Source of the DNA: Liquidambar formosana
Taxonomy: Eukaryota; Streptophyta; Magnoliopsida; Saxifragales; Altingiaceae
Length of the DNA stretch: 64,000 bases
Reading direction: 5' to 3'
NCBI GenBank assembly: GCA_039720395.1
Contig: CM077828.1
Span: 22,610,717-22,674,716, forward strand
A program made the translations under genes and the position numbers. Every line of letters begins with the position of its first letter. Within the stretch, counting starts at the first letter, position 1. Positions 60,554 through 64,000 of this stretch are shown here, one piece after another. The notes under the pieces were generated by a model. It had not been told where the DNA came from and made no database searches. It saw nothing but the letters and a program-made list of their open reading frames with translations.

Positions 60554-63500
60554 GATATTGGATTCAGAAATTCCAATATGCCAAATTTGACAGGTCTCCT
60601 ACTTGAGTCCTACTCAATACCTACTTCAAATATCTACCAGTGTACTATATGGACCTCTACATTTTTGGATTTTAATCTATCTGTTTATCCAAAAAAATAA
60701 GGAAATGTTTTAGTCTAACAATATATCTTACATTTTCTTTTCTATTGTCTGGCTTGATAGTTGACATGATGCCACGACAGTGCAATAATCCATGGCAATT
60801 AACACGATGTCACTGCATATATCGATCAACATAATAAAACCCCATGCCATCCTCTAATTAAGTCTTTTGGGTTTTATATATGTTGGACATGGCCACAAAC
60901 ATGTCTACAGTTTTTTTTTTTTTTTTTTTTTGGAGGAGAGAGGGGGGGGGGGGGTGTTTAAAATTGGTGGTAAGAAAGTGTTAAAAGTTGTCATATTGTC
61001 ATGCTTGCCTGCCATATTTTTGTTAGATCTTTTAATGAAAACATCTCATTTGGTCATTATTATCACTCCTATTATAATTGTTTTTTTGTCTTTTTGGAAA
61101 AAATAAACAGACAAGAAAAGAAAGAATTGGTGGTAAAGATTGTGGACTAATCCCACCTAAAACTAACTATTAAACCTGAACCCACTATTCTAAGTTTTCA
61201 ATGGGGTTGTTGGCCAGACCTCCAAAAATGGTTTTTCCCCAAACCCACTTAAAAACGCTGAACTGTAATGCACTCTAACTTAATAGAGTAATTACCCAAA
61301 AAATAATATTAAATTAATAAAATGCTTAATCAGGTTTGCTTGCATCTCACCAATCCGTTTTCCTCTATGTCTGCGAGCCAAATTTGAGAAGATTCTAGAC
61401 CAATTCGGACGAGCGAAATGAGTCCATACCTGAAAACCAGATTGCTTACTTTAAAAAATAAATAAATAATAATCATTATTTGCATAAGAACTATTTTCAC
61501 TGAGTCTCCACTAATACCTAAACCACATCAACCTATGGCACAAAATGTATTGTGTCTCACTAAAGAGTTGTCTAGAAATATAAAAATAATCTGGAAAATC
61601 ATTTTTGTTTTTCCCAGATATCACCTATCAAGAATTTGCACCAGTGGGGAAAAATGGCCTAATGTTATATCAATGGGACTAATGCTAGCTATACATGCAT
61701 AGTGGCTTGATGTGTGGTTCTGTCCATGTATTTATGGAACTTACTGGGGTCCTGGAGACGATGTCGATGCCATTCTTGGCATGATGCAAGGATTGAATAG
61801 CGCTTATTAAAGCCGATCGTGCATCCCCTTCCTCATATATGCTGGTTAAGTAGTTGTGCATCTCTATCATGGACTGAAGGATCACCAGGGAATTAGAATG
61901 GTCAGAAAATGATCATAAAATGCATAGAATCGAATATTAGCTAGCATAATCAACCTTTTTTTTTTTTTTTGGATTGGGGTTAGCATAATCAACCTAAGCT
62001 AGTCTATGAATGCATATTGGCATTTACCTGCTTTGTTTTTGATATATCCTTCATGACATCTCTGAACCAATCAAAGGATCCTTGTTCTTTTGTAACCCAA
62101 TACAGATAGGCTTTCGATGGACCCTTTGCGGATTTTACATGATCCAAATGTGCTTTTTGGAGACAATTGGCAATATCTTTGAGGACGCTAATGAAAGGTG
62201 TGGCTCCTATGCCAAGGCCAATTAGCACGACAATATCATACTTGACATGGTCTTGAGCAGCGGCGCCATAAGGCCCATCTATGTATATTTTCGGATACTT
62301 GGTTACCCTTGACAATATTGCCTGCCAATGTAGATACAGAAGTCACATAAATTTGAAGAAATTGCCTGCTTAAATTGAAACAATGGGAATTTCTTCCCTT
62401 CTGTTTTCCTATTTTTTTTATGTTACCTCTTGGAACAGACCATAAATTTGATAACTCCAGTCACCAAGAGTTCTAATATGCACACTGAGGTAATCATCTC
62501 CTGGTCCTGAAGTTAAGGAAAATGGGTGCCTGAAATTAAGCATGCTTTCAGTCCCATGGAAGTTGAATGAAATTCCCAGAATAAGGCCAATACAACACAT
62601 GAATCCATCATCACGAATGATGGCGACCCCCCCCCCCCCCCCCCCCCCCCCCAACTTTTTTTTTTTTTTTTTCCACAAGGTGAGTAATGAAGGTGACAAT
62701 TTGAATGAAATAGAAGTATGTGCATTTCTGTATTAGACACAATGAAATGATTCAATTTCCATTCAGTATATACCTAAGTGAAAAACATCAACCTAAGTTA
62801 AGGAACATTGAACTAACCATTCAAATGAAGAAATTTGAGGGCATTGAATGAACATGTACATCCCACTCTGGTACCTAAAACCTTCTGGCTTACTCATTTT
62901 CAAGGATAACACTTTCCCTGGATAAGTACACACCTGGAAATAGGAGATAGTAGTCCTAATCAATTAGTCAAATTATAAAAATATATCCAAGTTATGAAAT
63001 TTCATATGACACTTTTTTTCAAATAATAAATAAACCACCTTCAAAATTTCCACTTCGTAAAACCCTGATCTGATGGCTCGAAAGATCCTCTCTCCGGCAT
63101 ACAGTAAAACTGGAATGGCAATGTACATCCATGTCTACACAATGACCACATTAAATTAGAAAAATTTGAGTATTGTATTAGCACTAAATCAAACTTTAAT
63201 TAGCTTCTAAATGCAAGGTTCTTTGGTTCGGTAAGCATAATTTGTTAGATAATAGAAATCAAGGTGAAGCCAAGAGTTATCTCCAATGGGACACTGTGCT
63301 GTGATTTTGTGAAGTGGGAACGGAAAACTCCAGATCTTTTTTAAACAAATTACTTTTTGGTAATCATTTTCTAATGTAATACCAAAAAAAGGATTTTTGT
63401 CTTAACTTATTACAAATGGACTGTATATATACTTAAAAATGACTATCTTTTCTTTTTTTTGGCATTATCTTAGTAAATGATTATCAAATGATAACTTATC

Positions 63501-64000
63501 CCCCCAAAAAAAATTGTTTTGAGGCCAATGGGGGCACGTGCCCCCAAAGCACCCCCCCTGGCTCCGCCATTAAAGCTTGAGATGCCTTAATAGCCAATAT
63601 CACCATATTATTACTTCAAAAAAAAAAAAAAAAAAAAAAACCTAGATATATTGACTTACCGTTTTTTCAGCTGGACTATTGGTTAGAAAGAGGAACATGG
63701 AGTGAACAAGGAGCAATGCATAGACAAGAATGAAGAGGTGGTGAGAGATCCAAAAGGTATTAAATCCGGTAACCTGTCGAACAGACCTTGGCAGCAAAGA
63801 TGACTGGCGGCGTGGCCAATGCGTTGCCAGCGAAAATGCAATGGCCATTAGTATAACCATGACGATCCCTGTTCCGACCTCGGTCGTCTCCAGTATCTGA
63901 ATGTACGACGGTTGATGGTTGTCGAAACGGGCGGCGATCGTTTCCCGGAAGATGGATTGGTTACAGTTACTGATTCTTGGGAAATCACAAGCAAGATGTG
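60361..64000 (-). CDS. RBOH: Respiratory burst NADPH oxidase (RBOH), C-terminal half, 5' end outside window
   Basis: Eight exons join with matching phases: 64000-63660 (partial), 63134-63039, 62933-62818, 62529-62427, 62321-62028, 61873-61745, 61429-61351, 60470-60361, giving the last 421 residues. RBOH proteins are plasma-membrane oxidases that pass electrons from NADPH through FAD and two haems to oxygen, making apoplastic superoxide. Visible are haem-ligand histidines in [18 protein letters not shown], the FAD motif [17 protein letters not shown]-binding [19 protein letters not shown] and LFYCGPS, and the usual end FHKENF. The N-terminal EF-hand part and first membrane segments lie right of the window. 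No frame break was seen. The last exon is duplicated further downstream. The RBOH subgroup cannot be named safely. Confidence 0.94.
60905..60955. repeat. T run and G run in the last RBOH intron
   Basis: About 23 T residues followed by GGAGGAGAGA and a run of about 12 G residues, inside the intron 60471-61350. Confidence 0.6.
62629..62672. repeat. Poly-C run followed by poly-T in an RBOH intron
   Basis: About 25 C residues, AA, then about 17 T residues, in the intron 62530-62817. The open frames over it (62418-62755) combine exon sequence with this low-complexity block and are not genes. Confidence 0.65.

Noticed and set aside
62418..62755. Open frames of 80 and 93 aa with a Gly run
   Set aside because: They fuse a true RBOH exon (62427-62529) with an intronic C/T homopolymer; the exon boundaries are clear.

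Overview
The window is nuclear DNA from a flowering plant, probably a woody dicot. It is AT-rich, genes are intron-rich with long introns and 5'-UTR introns, there are many (TA)n and (GA)n tracts, and small non-autonomous DNA transposons are common. Nothing in it points to a bacterium, organelle or virus. The species cannot be named from the sequence alone.

Eight genes can be supported. Left to right: (1) the 5' part of a plant-specific protein of unknown function on the minus strand (691-3180), whose last exon lies left of the window; (2) a minus-strand gene (about 8080-11390) coding a PB1 domain, a MuDR-type DNA-binding domain and two CCHC zinc knuckles, with no transposase catalytic core; (3) an intronless EXO70 exocyst subunit (17433-19370, plus); (4) an intronless presenilin (24095-25399, minus); (5) a mitochondrial-type glycine-rich RNA-binding protein (CDS 30200-34386, plus) with a one-base frame break in the glycine-rich tail; (6) a POLAR-like protein (35834-42239, minus) with three single-base frame breaks; (7) a complete plastid-type phosphoserine phosphatase (47206-51331, minus, seven coding exons, 295 aa); (8) the C-terminal half of a respiratory burst NADPH oxidase (RBOH) (60361-64000, minus), running off the right edge.

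The genes do not form a pathway or operon; this is ordinary plant gene order. Between and inside them lie mobile-element remnants, several with exact target-site duplications: a very short tRNA-like SINE (7335-7417, 20-bp duplication), a nested hAT-type MITE (5951-6629) inside a 2.3-kb terminal-inverted-repeat element, a 346-bp hAT-type element (38483-38828, 8-bp duplication), a 402-bp Mutator-type foldback element (45579-45980, 9-bp duplication), a 371-bp foldback element set in a TA microsatellite (21698-22068), and a 1278-bp hAT remnant that still codes part of a hAT dimerisation domain (55652-56929).

The most striking structure is a tandem segmental duplication at 53655-60553. Each unit carries the last coding exon of the RBOH gene with its splice acceptor, plus about 2.7 kb of downstream DNA. 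The gene is therefore followed by a second, still open copy of its own terminal exon 2.8 kb further downstream. The distal unit later received the 1278-bp hAT element, and the proximal unit preserves the empty site. I did not find a wholly new biological system. The best leads are this duplicated terminal exon, the catalytic-core-less PB1-MuDR-zinc-knuckle gene, and the clustered frame breaks in the POLAR-like and RNA-binding-protein genes.
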